Shown here one piece after another: positions 1-11,800 of a stretch of DNA of 64,000 bases. A program made the translations under genes and the position numbers. Under the pieces are notes generated by a model. The model searched no databases, had not been told where the DNA came from, and saw nothing but the letters and a program-made list of their open reading frames with translations. The number at the start of each line of letters is the position of its first letter. The first letter of the stretch is position 1. Source of the stretch: Lepidurus packardi (taxonomy: Eukaryota; Arthropoda; Branchiopoda; Notostraca; Triopsidae); assembly GCA_023053545.1 (NCBI GenBank), contig JAKZAN010000004.1, positions 7,440,001 to 7,504,000 of the forward strand, given 5' to 3'.

Positions 1-367
1 TAACTTTCTCTTAACCTAAACTTTTTTTTCCTTTCGTTTTTGTTTTTTATTTTAATGCATGGCTTCCCAAAGCGTCACTTGCAGACAGTACAATCCAAGC
101 TTGGACCTTATATTACTTTAAAAATAACATTTTGTCGATTTTCGATTCTCATATAAACTGTAAGTAACATGAAATTATAAACCCATGCTCTCCGAGTTAA
201 AATCTTTACTTTCAGCTTCACAGCTTTGCCTTTGCTGTTCAGCTTAGCTTAGCATTAGTACTTTATTATTTATACGAGCATAGGTCCGTCATATTGAACC
301 AGAAATAGGCATCAAGTTTGTTTACTAATTTCCTGTATTTCTATTGTCTCGTGAAGGGTATGTAGTT
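1..367. other. Region upstream of ATRX
   Basis: AT-rich sequence with no coding exon recognised. It should hold the 5' untranslated region and promoter of the ATRX gene that starts at 368. I see no convincing TATA box. Confidence 0.4.
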
Positions 368-3300
368 ATGGCAGCAGTTCTGAGCCCTGCACCATCTCCA
401 TCAAAACTGTCTATTTTCCGACCGGCTCAAGATTCAGCCTGCTCAGATGACAGGTGAGTTTAAAGATGGCTCAGAAACTCAAAGGGCCCCATTTTTGCTT
501 ACATGTCGGCATTTCTTCTTTAGCAATTCGGTGTTCGTCCAGGATTCCTCCAATGATCCAGGCACCAGCTCTGACGTGGACAGTTCTAACAATGACTACA
601 AAACTCCTGAACCTCCAATATCGGGCGGCTGCGATGAGGCTTCTCACAGTGACGCTGAAACTATTGCTAACCCCTTGTTGGACGGGAAAGTTGAGGAGAT
701 GTCAAGTTCTTCACATACGGAGAACAGCGAGTTGGATGGTCTTTCCTCAAGATCCGTACCGAATGTTGATGTATTAAAGAATTCTTTGAAAGTCGCCACT
801 AAGGTCAGCACTGACAGAACTGTGCCGACAAAGGCAGCATGGGAGGCTCGGGATTTATTTCTAGATGAAGTGATATCAGAGGAAGAACAAGCATTCACAG
901 AGGATTGTAGACAAAGTAAGCAGAAACTTTTTTGTACTTTCGTATGTGAAACGTTTTTTAAATCTGTAACATTCATCTCCCGTTTGCTGAATAGAATGGG
1001 GTGACGTCAGGACGAAGGAATTCTACTGCACAGCCTGCAACGAGCAGTTTCGAGCGCTGAGCAAGACCACAGTTTTTGCTCACCCTGTGTTAAAAGTCCT
1101 TCTTTGCTTAGTAAGCTGCTCTCCAGAGTTTATTTTAAATATTGACATACTACTTCATTTATTGACGTACTATTTTATCTTAATGTAGCGATGTCGGACG
1201 TTTTATGGTGAAGGGCAGTTTACTCGCGACGAAGATGGGTTAGATGAGTACTGCCGTTGGTGCGCCAATGGCGGTAACCTCTTATGTTGTGATTTTTGCA
1301 CCAACGCGATTTGCAAGGTAAAATTTGTAAGAACTTGGACTTCCTAGTTAATAACAACTTGTTCTTTTTGACTTAAGCAATGCTTACGAAGGAACTTGAA
1401 CCGTAAATACGTAAAGGAGGCTGAAAGGGTTGGCACCAAGTGGAAGTGCTGCGTTTGCGACTCTAAACCACTATGGCAAGAGCGGGCAGAGTGTCGCTTG
1501 GTAGTAAGACACCTGATCAGTAATCACAGGTACGCTTTTTCAAACAGACTTCTTCATGCTTTTGTGAGATAGCGGTTTTTGATAGCAGCATTTATTCCAC
1601 GCATCGGGAGAGGCATCGGACTTTTGAATTTAGGGTTTAGATGATAGTGCGCAATGATGTTGTTTGGCAACTTCGCTATATTCCTAGCTGGCTGGTTTAC
1701 TGTTTAAGCTTCTATAGTCTGCCAAAAGGGCTGAATGAGGTCGGAAACGAATTGCAAGGTGTGCTGGGAACAAGGTGGACCGGATTGGTCAAGAACAGGT
1801 TAAATGTGGACTAAATGGTCAGACTTAAAAGAGATATTGGTCAGAAGGGCTGAGGAACACGAGGTCTGGGTTTGGACGAAGACACGGAACACGAAGGTGG
1901 GATGTACACAGGAATCACGAGGTGTCACAAACGGTCAGAGAGCACAAGGGGTACCGAAGGGGTCCGGCTCACCTGAAGGTCAGGTGAGCCGGAGAGACAG
2001 AGGCAGAGGTTACGACCTGTAGCGAATGGCAGCGAAGCAGGGTAGCGACTGCGAATTGTGTAATGGGAATCGCAAAATTGGGTTTAGTCTGATGGTCGGG
2101 AGTCTGTTCTGTTTGTTCAATTATTTTGTTTGCTGAAGATTGCACACAGCCCAGTTTTCAACATTTATGTATTTGTATATTATTTTTTAAAATTATGTGT
2201 TCATTGACGCATTTTTATTTTTTGTATTAGACAACGTTCTACCCCCAAGCGGAGAATCAGTTCCACAATCTCTAGCAGTAGTTCAGTAGCGATGCCAGCC
2301 TTGAACAAAACCAATGTAAATGATCACTTGAGCAAGGCTAGGCATGCGTTTACTGCATTTGAAGAAATTTGCACGAAATTGGATAATGTCGAAGACTTCG
2401 CGGACGCCTCTAAACAATTCCGTGTGTCTATACGTCGTCTTGTAGACAACGTGAAGCAAGTCGAACTCGTACTACTCCGCCGTCGGAGCCGCTTAAAGCG
2501 CCACCTAAGGTCAAGAAGCGAATCACTGAGTAAGACGGTTGAAAAAGAAGCGGGAAGTATAAGTGAAGACAACGTAGCGAGTGACAGCACCTCCATACCT
2601 AGTACGTCAGTCTTGGTGTCGCAAAGCATCCTTCCATCAACCCAGACAATCCTACCTGTAGTTGTCACCCCAGACGATGTTTCCGTAGAGGAGGCTTCGT
2701 CTCCTTTGTCTGCAAGTCAAGCACAGGAAGCCCGTCTGTCCGACTCAGAAACTTTCATTGAAGAATCGTGTCCAGAACAGCAAGAAGAAGCGAACAGTAT
2801 CATTCTTCCCATCTCTCCTGAAATCCCTAAACCCATCGTCGAAAAATCAAAGCCTGCCTCCGTGAAAGAACGCAATAAGCTGTCTGCGCTTTCCATACCT
2901 AAATTGAAACGGAGATTGGAAGACACAATTAAGTCAACTGAATCCAGAGATGAACCCACGCTTCCCTCCCAATCGTCGTCAATGCGAAGTAAGTCGAAAA
3001 TGTCTAAAGAAGAAACTCAGCCTGTAGCATCAGGTAAAACAAGTTCATCTCCACCGCCTCCTGTGGTAGCAAAAAATGGCGAGTCCCTCACGGAAAATGA
3101 AAAAGCTCGGAAAGCACTCTTTGTGTCGAGTTCTGAAGAAGAACAAACCCAGTCCGAGTCCGAAGAAAGAGCAGATGCACTACCATTGTTTGACTCGGAT
3201 TCTGACAAAGAACTATTGAAAACTCGACCCGAAGCTGCCGTTTCAGTCAATAAAAGCACAGCTTTGCCTGTAGATTTGCAGGATTCCAAACTGCACAAAC

Positions 3301-6300
3301 CATGTCTGGTCAAAGAGAAGAAACTAGCCGAAACTTTGATTAACGAATTGGAGACCAGAGGTTGCGTACTACTACCCGATCATGAAACGGTCCAAAAACC
3401 TCCACCCGTAAAGGAAGGACGGAGCAAAGAAGCTGAACTCGACCGTATCATTCTTCGTTTGGTTGACACATCACATTTACTTACCAAACCGACCCAAAAG
3501 GAGGATGTCGACTCGGACACTGAATCTATCCCAGTTCGGATCAAGCGCTTCACCAAGAGAAAGAGCAAGCAAGGCAGTAAACACGTGCATTTAGACTTGA
3601 GCAATGAAGATTCCGAGTCCGACGAAGAAAAGGAAGACAGCGCCCCAAATCCCAGTGATGAAGACATGAGGAATGGAACAGCCCATGCGGAAGTCGTCAC
3701 TGCGAACGAAATCGCTCGCCAGCAGCTCATCGAATCGAGCGAAGAAGACGCCGGGTTTGAAGACACCGAGCCTAGCCTTTTGGACTCCGAAGACAAGAAA
3801 AGTGAAGGCGAGAAGGTAGAGAAAGACAGTAAAGAAGCTGAGCAAGGAAATGACAGTAACGGAGGGGAAGAGGGGCACGAATCACAGGAAGAGGAAGACC
3901 ATGGTTCTGCGTCGTCTTCACCCATGGGGGAAGATGCGGATGCCGTAGCAGGTAAAGGTAAAAAGAATTCGTGTAGCTTGTTGAATTGGCCATTGGGCGA
4001 TTCGGATACTTCCGACGACGAGTCGAGCAAGAAGCGAAAACGAGAAGGGAAGAAAGAACCTAAAGAAGCCGCCGAAGACGAAATAGAAGAAGCGTCGAAG
4101 AAGAAAATCAAGAAAAAGAAGGTTTTGATTGACTCAGACTCGGATTTTGAGCCCGGCGATGGTCCTTCCAAATCAAAGAAACGCAAGAGTCCTCCTGCAT
4201 CGTCCTCTTCTAGCGCCTCCGATGACGATGACGACGAAGAAGATGAGAAAGGGAAAAGCAAACCGAAACGACGTCGGAGAATCAAGCAAGTCAGTGACGA
4301 TGAAGAAGGCGACGGAGATGACAGTGACGTGCAACTGATTCAAGAAACCCAGGGCTCTGCCAGCAAAGGCGGTCGCAAGAACATCAAGCGCATCATCAGG
4401 GATACGAAATTAACAGATCAGACCAAAGCCGCCGCCCGCGAAGAAGAAGAACGTCGTAAGCGTATTTCTGGTCGCCAAAAGATGTATAACGTCTCTTTTT
4501 CTGGTCCGGACGCGCTAACGGACGCGCGAATCGACAAAATTGTTCTGGATTTCGATCCAAAGACGAAAGAAGAACTCGTGACGGTCCACCCGGACTTGGT
4601 ACCCAAGCTAAAGCCCCATCAAGTCCAAGGCATAAAGTTTATGTGGGAAGCTTGCTTCGAGTCCCTGGAACGCCTCAAGACACATCCTGGCTCGGGCTGT
4701 ATTCTCGCTCATTGCATGGGTTTGGGTAAAACTCTGCAAGTCGTCGCGTTAACCCACACCGTCATGACGCATGAAGCGTGCGGCGTCAAGCGCGTGTTAG
4801 TGATTTGTCCTTTAGTCACGGTTTTGAATTGGGTTAATGAATTTGGTCAATGGCTCCGGGACGAACTGGAACTAGACGTGTATGAGTTAGCGAGCGCCAA
4901 GCAGAATTACATGCGACAGGACAAGATTAACGCCTGGTACCGGCGAGGCGGGATTATGGTGATTGGGTATGAAATGTACCGTAACTTGACCAATGAGAAG
5001 GGGAAACGGATCAAAGCGAAAGCTCGAGCGCAGTTTCAGCAAGCGTTGGTGGACCCCGGTCCAGATTTGGTCATTTGCGACGAAGGACACTTGCTGAAGA
5101 ACCAGAACTCGGCCATCTCCAAGGCAGTCAACCGGATCCGCACCACCAAACGTATTGTCCTGACGGGAACACCACTGCAGAACAACTTAAAGGAGTATCA
5201 TTGCATGGTAGACTTCGTGAAGCCCAAGTTGCTCGGTACCCAACGCGAGTTCCAGAATCGCTTTGCGAACCCGATCAGCAACGGTCAGTGCGCGGACTCG
5301 ACCGACTACGACGTGCGAATCATGAAACGCAGGGCACACGTGCTCCACAACTTGCTCGAAGGATGCGTCCAACGCTATGATTACTCAGTGCTCACCCCTT
5401 TCCTACCCCCCAAACACGAGTATGTGATTTCTGTGAAACTATCGGATCTCCAAGCGAAATTATACTCGTATTACTTAGAAAACTGCACCCGCGGCGGTCC
5501 TGGGAGTGGGGTGGGCAAAGGATCGGGTCTCTTTGCCGATTTCCAGGCGCTAGCGCGTGTGTGGACCCATCCATTCGCCATGAAGCTGGCCCAAATTCGG
5601 GCAGAGAATAAACCGGTGAATTACTCGTCCGATTCCGACGGATCCATCGTGGACTTCATCGACGATCGTTCGGAGGATGACGCAGATGATATTGTTTGCA
5701 TGGACGACGACGAAAACGGTACCGGGGTGGTACCGGTGGACTGGAAAGCCAGGACACGTCGAGGGCGGGGCGACTTACCACCGCCGGAGGATGAATTGAA
5801 GACCGCGAAAGTAATCAACCATTCTGTTTGGTGGTCGTCAATGGTCGAGGAGGAAGACATGAAGAATATGTCCATGAGCGGCAAATTAGTTATCTTGATG
5901 GACATTTTGCGGCAATGTGAGCTGATTGGGGATAAGATCCTCGTTTTCAGTCAGTCTATCGTTTCGCTGGACTTGATTGAGGAGTTCTTGGTCGTTGAGA
6001 ATCAAAAGAACCAGGAGCTGAGCTTGGCTCAGGGCGAACGTAGCTTTCTGGGCTCTTGGAAACGCGATGCGGACTACTTCCGGTTTGATGGCTCCACTGC
6101 TGCAGAATTGAGGAAGACTTGGGTGAACGCCTTCAACAGGGAGAGCAATCATCGTGCGAGATTGTTCTTGATCTCTACGCGTGCCGGAGGTTTGGGTATC
6201 AACCTGACTTCCGCCAACCGCGTTATTATTTTCGATGCATCTTGGAATCCGTCTCATGACGTCCAGAGTATTTTCCGCATTTACCGGTTCGGACAAACCA

Positions 6301-7385
6301 AACCCTGTTACGTGTACCGGTTCCTCGCACAGGGTACCATGGAGGAGAAGATTTACAACCGGCAAGTCACCAAACAGTCCTTGTCATGTCGAGTGGTGGA
6401 TGAGCAGCAAATTGACCGGCATTTCAAAGCCTCCGATTTGGCGGATTTGTACCAGTTTGAACCGTTAAGTCAGGAAGATCGTCCCGTTCCCAACGTGCCC
6501 AAAGATCGTTTACTGGCCGAGCTCACCATTCGACAGAAAGAGTGGATCGTCGCGTTCCACGAGCACGATTCCTTGTTGCAGAACAAAGAAGGAGAAGGTT
6601 TGACCGAAGAAGAGCGCAAAGCGGCCTGGGAAGAGTACGAGAACGAAAAAAAGGGAATTATCAAGAATATTCAGAACTCGACTGGGCTCGCGGGCATGGT
6701 CCCCAATTTGCAGTCCCATTTGGTACATATCGCCAAGACCTTAACCGAGCAGAATCCTGGCATCAGTCAAGAGGATTTGCAGATCCGTTTAGGACGATAT
6801 GTGGAGCAACTCCAAGCCATGAATGTGTTGCCCTTTGGTCAAACGAACATGGCGAACTCTGTGCCCTCGTCCAGTGCTGGTGCACCGCCAGGCGCGGGTG
6901 GAGTGACACAAGATCAAGCCGCGACTGCGCAGATGGTGGCCGAGCGCACTAGGGCCATGTACAACATGATGCTTGCCAGTCAGATGTCCAATTTCGGGGG
7001 AGCAGCTGGTGGAAATAATATGCCTACACAAGCCAGAAGGGGTCGACCGCCTTTACCGCCTGCCCAATCCAATTATTACCCGCAGCTCACCAACAATTTC
7101 CTCATGCAAAGATTCGCGGATATGGCGGGAGCTCCACCTGCTCCTAGCCAACCTGCTCCCGCCCCTGAAGTGAGATCTTACGCTGTCAGTAGTACTGCCG
7201 CACAACCGAAGCCCGGGTCATCCAAACAGGTATTTAAAAAAATCTTTTTAATATTTATATTATATAGTGTACATTTATTTGATAGAACCTAGGGTCAGTT
7301 TGTTTAGTTATTTATTCCTAGTATTGGAATATTTAGGTATTCTTAGTTTTGCTAATAATGTTCTTGAATTCTATAGGCGAAATGA
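368..7385 (+). CDS. ATRX: ATRX-type SNF2 chromatin remodeller with ADD domain
   Basis: ATP-dependent nuclear chromatin remodeller; in animals ATRX works with DAXX in H3.3 deposition at heterochromatin. Seven exons join in phase: 368-453, 524-915, 995-1110, 1189-1317, 1378-1529, 2231-7229, 7377-7385, giving about 1960 aa. Exons 3-5 (residues about 160-290) encode the Cys-rich ADD zinc-finger module, including CRWCANGGNLLCCDFC, which reads H3K9me3 and unmodified H3K4 in the family. A long acidic, Ser/Lys-rich disordered region follows. The SNF2 ATPase has GLGKT near 1118, DEGH near 1241, and the helicase C-terminal motifs GGLGINLTSANR and YRFGQTKP near 1612-1650. An AT-hook-like RRGRPP lies near 1894. 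The ATG at 2292 is internal: exon 6 opens at 2231 and continues the ADD exons. The last exon adds only two codons and TGA, the least certain junction. Fusion of ADD and ATPase is the ancestral animal form, unlike Drosophila, where they are encoded separately. Confidence 0.96.
1530..2230 (+). other. ATRX intron 5
   Basis: This is the longest ATRX intron, between the last ADD exon (donor after 1529) and the large exon 6 (acceptor before 2231). It has no coding similarity. It contains a perfect 13 bp inverted repeat, 1964-1976 and 1980-1992, with a 3 nt loop. Confidence 0.7.
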
Positions 7386-8531
7386 TAGCAGTGGAGTCTG
7401 TGATGGAAAATTTTAGGAGAATTTCATACCCTACGATCAAGTAAAAAGGCACATCATTTGACCGACACGTCATGTGGGCGAAGCTTAGGGGTAGGGTATT
7501 TTTTGGCTAATGTTTTAAGTTGTGTAAGCTTGGAACATGTTAATTTACGTTCGTTTCTTAACCGTTATTTATCGGCATTGATATTGTATATGGAAGAAGT
7601 TTCGTGCGTTTATTGTCGAAAAAAAATAGACAAAGTAAAAAAAAAAAAAGACATGACTGGGTAGCGTAAAGTAAAAGTAATTTTGAGAAAATTGGTAAAA
7701 TTGAATATCAAATTTATTTCGTTATTCAAAAAAAGAATTATCTTTTTCGTTCAAAGTAACAGTAATGAAAGATTAGCACGACAGAAAAACTTATAAGACA
7801 ACAGACACATTGGGTTTAAAATTTGAAATAACCAAAGATGTTTCGCTACCCAGCTTAGGTTAAAACACGAAAAAATTGGAGAAGGGTGGGGAAGGAGGTA
7901 TAGTGTTTCGGAAATTTACGCTCTATTCGGTCACTTTTTTTTTGGCTTAGAAAAGTAGGCAGAAAGTTTAAAGTTCGTGGATTTTGTTTTCAGAAAGTCC
8001 TGTAGCAGTTTTTATTATTTTTTGTAAGTTTTTTTAGTTCGTATTTGCAGTAAATTATTTTCCAGCGTTAGTTCGTATTGGTGAAATGTTTCCGTTTGTT
8101 TATCCTGGAAGGTTATTTTATGCTTTAGCCTGTCGCTTTTCCAAATGGAACTTCTTGCTAAGTTCATAGCTTGTTGTAAAAAAAAAAAATTGGCCAAGAA
8201 AATGAAAGGTTTTTCTTTTCGGAAATCATTTTTATTAATGGTTTAGTAATTTGTTTTTGTACTGAACACGGGACATTCATTAAGGGGAAATGGGAATTGT
8301 TCTATCGCGGTTTGGATGGCTAAAAAGTGATACTACGTTCAGTATCGCGTTATACTAACTTTATAGCGTAAGCTATAAGTGATACTAAAAATGACCCGCT
8401 GTTTACTTTAAACTACTGCAACGATTTCTGTTAATGTATTACAGAATGAAAAATTGAGTTTATAGCTAGTACTACAATGAGTTCTTGAAAATTAAATAAA
8501 AAAATTGGCGCGAAACGAGTGCTCGATTGGT
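7386..8531. other. Convergent intergenic region, ATRX and mesh 3' ends
   Basis: AT-rich and non-coding. The ATRX 3' UTR enters from the left and the mesh 3' UTR from the right. AATAAA-like strings occur on the plus strand near 8494, but the polyadenylation site is not certain. Confidence 0.5.
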
Positions 8532-8857
8532 TTATGCACTGGTTTCCCTGGGTGAACTACGGGGTGAGTGACGAGGCGAAGATGAACGCTTATGGTCGTC
8601 GTGCCTTGTTAATTCGGGATTCGCATTAGTTGACCTAATTGCAAGATAAATTCGATTAAATTCAATTCGATTCGACTTATTTTTGTGAAAATGGTACCAA
8701 GCTTTGGAGTTGGGTCTGCGAAATTCCATTTGTTGACTAGCTTTGCGTTTGCGCCAATAGCAGAAGAAGCATACCGCGATGATGATGAGTGGAACCAAAA
8801 CTCCTATGACGATACCAGCAGTCCGGCCACCTTTCTCAAGTTGGTACTGCTTCTCGG
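8532..8857 (-). other. mesh: mesh alternative last exon, distal, short tail
   Basis: This exon has an acceptor in the same phase as the proximal one and begins [19 protein letters not shown], clearly homologous to it. A transmembrane helix and a short basic, Ser/Arg-rich tail ([12 protein letters not shown]) follow. A possible optional in-frame mini-intron (donor near 8697, acceptor near 8629) could remove a low-quality stretch of the tail. The distal form lacks the S/T-x-V end. Confidence 0.82.
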
Positions 8858-11800
8858 CTATAGAAATGAATAAAACCAAAAATAATTACTAAAAACCCCT
8901 CAGACAAAATACCATGGTTTCCGAATCAAAATACTCTTACTACACAGGGTTCCCCACGAAGACGGCGGAATGGATCGTTGTCCTAAAATCTTGAAAGGGG
9001 ATTAAGGGAATAAAGAGTAATAGCTGATGGATTTTGTGGGGACAAGTTTCCATTCCACCATCTTCATGGGCGCACGCGGGGTTTATTTTAGGTACGCAAG
9101 TTAAAAAATCATAAACAGGAAAGCAAAATTTTGAGCAAACATATTGCCCCAACTATTCCCAAGCAATTCAGTGGAATAGAAACTTGTGCCCAGTCTTGCA
9201 TTTTTTTAGGGAGTTTCTCCAAAAAAGTCTCATTGGGATTCTTATAAAGTTTATTAGATTGACAAATGAGAGAGATAATAGGATGATACAATTCGTATGG
9301 CTAAAGCTTCTCTTTTTGCAATTAAAAACTAAAATAATTGCTTTGCTTTTAGACGGAAGTGGGAGTAATTTTGAATTGCATAGGAATAGATGGAACAGGC
9401 TTTTCGTATGAAGGACGTTTGTCAAATTCCACCTCCATCTCTTTCTCCTCAAACACGATATCAGGTCGATTGGGTAGAGGCTCATTGGTATAATAGGAGT
9501 TTTGATAACGCCGCCGAGCTTTCTTTTTGCGATCCGAGTTCGTTCCATTGCCCACACTGCCTCCGCTGCTTTCATCGGGACTGTTTGGACTACTTCTTGG
9601 GTCGCTGTTGAAAGAGTCTGTCGTGCCAGTACCGGAATTGTTCTCGCTTAAGGGCGGGGTTAAAGGCGGAGGCTCAACCACGTGATCCGCCTTATCACGC
9701 CCCAGAATGGTAGCTAACGTAGGCATGGCTTTGTTGGGAACACTCGCGTCGGACCTCACTAAGCGAGTAGTCTCTTTCGGGGATGTTAGTTCAGGTTCGT
9801 AGGCTTTAGTGGCTACAGGGGGCGTGCCCAGATCTACGCCAGGCGTCCATGTGGCCGGTAGCGTACTTGTGTGGTTCTCAGAGCCTTTTGTCTTGCTTTT
9901 GCTGGAGCTGTGGTACTGGAAACTGTCGTCGGAAGACGACGAACGAGTCGTGAATGGCCAGACGGATTCGCCACGTTTGTGGCGCCGATAACAGCAGCAA
10001 AAGCAGAGAAGGAGGATCAGTATGGGCAAGAGCACGCCCAAAACAATCCCGGCGATTCGACCGTCCTTTTGCATGCGGTACGTTTTCTCCGCTAGTTAGT
10101 GAAATTTTGAATTTGAATTTACGTCGCGTACGAAATTTGCAGAAAATGTGCGTACGACATTTTGAGGTCATTTCACTCGTATGAGATGACTAGGAATTAT
10201 GTAGTGAATGAATTAAAAAGACTTACGTATACATCGAGCGTTGCCCCATACAGCCCAATTCCATTCAGCAGACGCATAACACCAACGTCGGTCTTCACCT
10301 ACGATAACGTATCCCGGATCGCAGTCGAATTTCACAAAAGTACCGGGCGTGTACGCGAATGTGCTCTTGCGACCATGTTTGGGAGCTGGTAAAGCGCCGC
10401 ACGATAAAACTGTGCAAAGACAACATCAAAGACAACATGGTTTTAAGTCAAAACTTTCTGGGACCCGAATTTTGGAGGAGGAAAATTACCTTTCATTAAG
10501 TTTTTAGATTTGATGTTCACAATCTCGTCTAAGTAATTTTTTGCGGCCAAACCGTAGTCGCGGTTGAGGGTAACTACGTAATCATAATAGCATTGGTAGG
10601 ATGCTCCGCAAACGATGTCGACATCTGTAGTATTGAGACTTGTCCTAAAATGCAATGAGAATGGAGTAAATTTGTTATTAAAGTAATTTACATGTTGGGC
10701 GGTAGTGATGGCCTGACATCGAAAATGGGTCGGAAGTTAGGGTCGTAGTAGAAATTAGACGTTCGACCGTATTCGTGCAGGAACAGACTTTTTCCTTTGT
10801 TCTCGTCCATTTTGTCATCCACGGCCCCTATGGTTTTTTTAAATTAATCAAACATACTGTAGGACTAAGCAATTATAGTTCTGAAAATTACTAATTAGGA
10901 AGAATTATCTTACACTGTAATCCAAATTCATCGTGAATTCGCTGCATATTGCTCATATCTGCAGAAGGTCCAGGTCTTCCATCAGGCAACACGAATTCGT
11001 CTGTCATGTCAAAGCTCCAGTTACCGAATAATCCTCTAGTTTGATTCTGGAAAACACAATTTAAATTATTTAAAAACTACTTCTTCCCTTCTGTCGAATT
11101 AGAATGAATGAGATATTACTGCGAAGGTTAAGGGCAAGTAGACTCGGGCAGTTAAGTGACGGTTTCTTTCGACAACTTCTACGCCAGCTCCGGAAGCGAA
11201 CATCATGATAACATGACCCTGGTTTAAAACAGTAGTGGGCGTGTACACAGTAACACCCTTGAAGTTTTGAGTACGGCGATTGTACGAGTCAAAGTAGACT
11301 GGCCTTCCTTCAACAAAAACGTCCAAACGATATCGCCACTGCGCGTAGGCTGGTCGGATACGAACTTCTACTGGTACTGAAGTATTTTCTTGTGCTATAA
11401 ATAGCAGGTACAGAAAATAAAAAGAGTTAGCTTGCTTACCTTGCATAGGTTAAGCATTTTTATGGTATTTATCAAACCTGCAATGGCAGTTAACACGGTA
11501 GCACGCGAAGTTCCATAAACGTTATTAGGGACCGGTTCGAAACGGGCTTGGGCATCAAATTTGTGGCGCACAGAGTTGGCTCGCACCAAGACGAATTCAC
11601 CCATGCCGTTGAAGGTGTAGGTGAAGTTGTCAAAGGTATAGAAATGCGGATCTCCAAACACAGCCGCTATTATTGAGTTTTATTATTATGTTTGTTATCA
11701 CCAAAGAATTCTGAGAGAACTGTTAAGGGCTTTTCTTACCCACGCCGGGTGGTTGATAACCCACGCAATCTTGAGAAGCACGACGTTCGAAACGGAAGCT

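Noticed and set aside
2292..2294. ATG at 2292 as the start of the helicase gene
   Set aside because: Exon 6 is open from the acceptor at 2231 and joins in phase to ADD exons, as expected for ATRX.
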